Assembly (NCBI GenBank): GCA_947359465.1
Contig: OX375880.1
Coordinates: 27,118,548-27,182,547 of the forward strand
DNA length: 64,000 bases
From: Metellina segmentata
Taxonomy: Eukaryota; Arthropoda; Arachnida; Araneae; Tetragnathidae
Direction of reading: 5' to 3'
Numbering within the stretch: the first letter of the stretch is position 1; the number at the start of each line of letters is the position of its first letter. Under the pieces are notes generated by a model that saw only the letters and a program-made list of their open reading frames with translations, did not search any database and had not been told where the DNA came from. The position numbers were made by a program, and so were the translations under genes. Positions 63,519 through 64,000 of the stretch are shown in pieces.

Positions 63519-64000
63519 ATGACAAAGCGTAGTAGAGGGCTCACCCCAGCTGAAATAGAAAAGCTTATGGCAGAATTGGATGATGAAACTTACGACGACA
63601 ATGACTCAGATTGCGAAACTGACGAAGGAAAAGAAGTTGGAAATAATGATGATGATGACGGGGAAGATGTTTATGAACCTGCTGGTGAGAAAGATTTTGA
63701 AAATTTGAAGTGGAAAACAGCTTTATCTTCTCAAAACCCTGTCATTTTAAAATTTTCGGGCTCACGTCGAATTTTAGGCGCAGCTTTACAAGCTAAAAGT
63801 GAGTTGGATTTTTTTTCATGCGTGTTTCCAGTTTCTTTGATGGAAAAAGTTGCATTGGAAACAAACAGGTATGCATCTCAACTGCTAGATAACACCTCAG
63901 ATGGAAAACCCAGTCATTCTGCAGTATGGGTAGAGACCGATGCAGCAGAAATACAAAAGTTTTTAGGTTTGACTTTGCTGATGGGCCATATCGACAAAGA
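63519..64000 (+). CDS. piggyBac-type transposase, N-terminal part (runs off the window)
   Basis: Open from ATG at 63519 to the edge, 160 codons with no stop. Starts MTKRSRGLTPAEIEKLMAEL, then an acidic Asp/Glu/Asn-rich leader (residues 21-55) typical of PGBD proteins. Then come FENLKWKTALSSQNP, PVSLMEKVALETNRYASQLL and AEIQKFLGLTLLMGHI, the helical dimerisation domain before the catalytic Asp triad (the F-GL-L-MG block is diagnostic). It would excise and insert at TTAA. The catalytic domain and Cys-rich tail lie beyond the edge, so intactness is unknown. Plus strand, antisense to neurexin, within an upstream neurexin intron. Confidence 0.85.
   Translation, partial: MTKRSRGLTPAEIEKLMAELDDETYDDNDSDCETDEGKEVGNNDDDDGEDVYEPAGEKDFENLKWKTALSSQNPVILKFSGSRRILGAALQAKSELDFFSCVFPVSLMEKVALETNRYASQLLDNTSDGKPSHSAVWVETDAAEIQKFLGLTLLMGHIDK

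Overview
This window is animal nuclear DNA, most likely arthropod. It is AT-rich, its genes are split by long GT-AG introns, and the introns and flanks are packed with DNA transposons, MITEs, tRNA-derived SINEs, Helitron pieces and minisatellites. Two host genes face each other. Most other open reading frames are transposon relics or chance.

Left half, plus strand (11293-26920): a seven-exon gene for a 247-residue RNA-binding protein with one RRM of the Lark/RBM4/RBM14 type and an Arg/Gly/Tyr/Pro-rich tail. All splice phases agree. Introns 3, 4 and 5 hold a Tigger-like relic, a broken piggyBac gene, two copies of one CAGGGTGG-ended element, two TTAA-flanked MITEs and two further MITEs. Upstream (1-11200) are a hAT-type MITE, a fold-back, a SINE cluster and unnamed repeat-derived coding relics.

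Right half, minus strand (61262-32993): the 3' part of a neurexin gene, nine exons with agreeing phases. They encode the end of LNS4, LNS5, EGF3, LNS6, a stalk with two acidic cysteine loops, the transmembrane helix and a cytoplasmic tail ending in the PDZ ligand EWYV. The 5' exons lie beyond the right edge. The exon 6/7 junction is at the position of vertebrate splice site 4, and the intron there holds a four-element nest of insertions.

Transposons in the neurexin introns include an apparently intact DD41D Tc1/mariner element (52809-54311), two Tc1-like elements each broken by one stop codon, a non-autonomous Helitron carrying about 19 copies of a 77-bp repeat, three copies of a hAT-type MITE rich in ATCGAT with perfect 8-bp target duplications, a fold-back MITE family, a deleted hAT element, and an open piggyBac transposase running off the right end (63519 onward). 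Duplications and empty sites give the order of many insertions. No bona fide tRNA, rRNA or CRISPR locus was seen.
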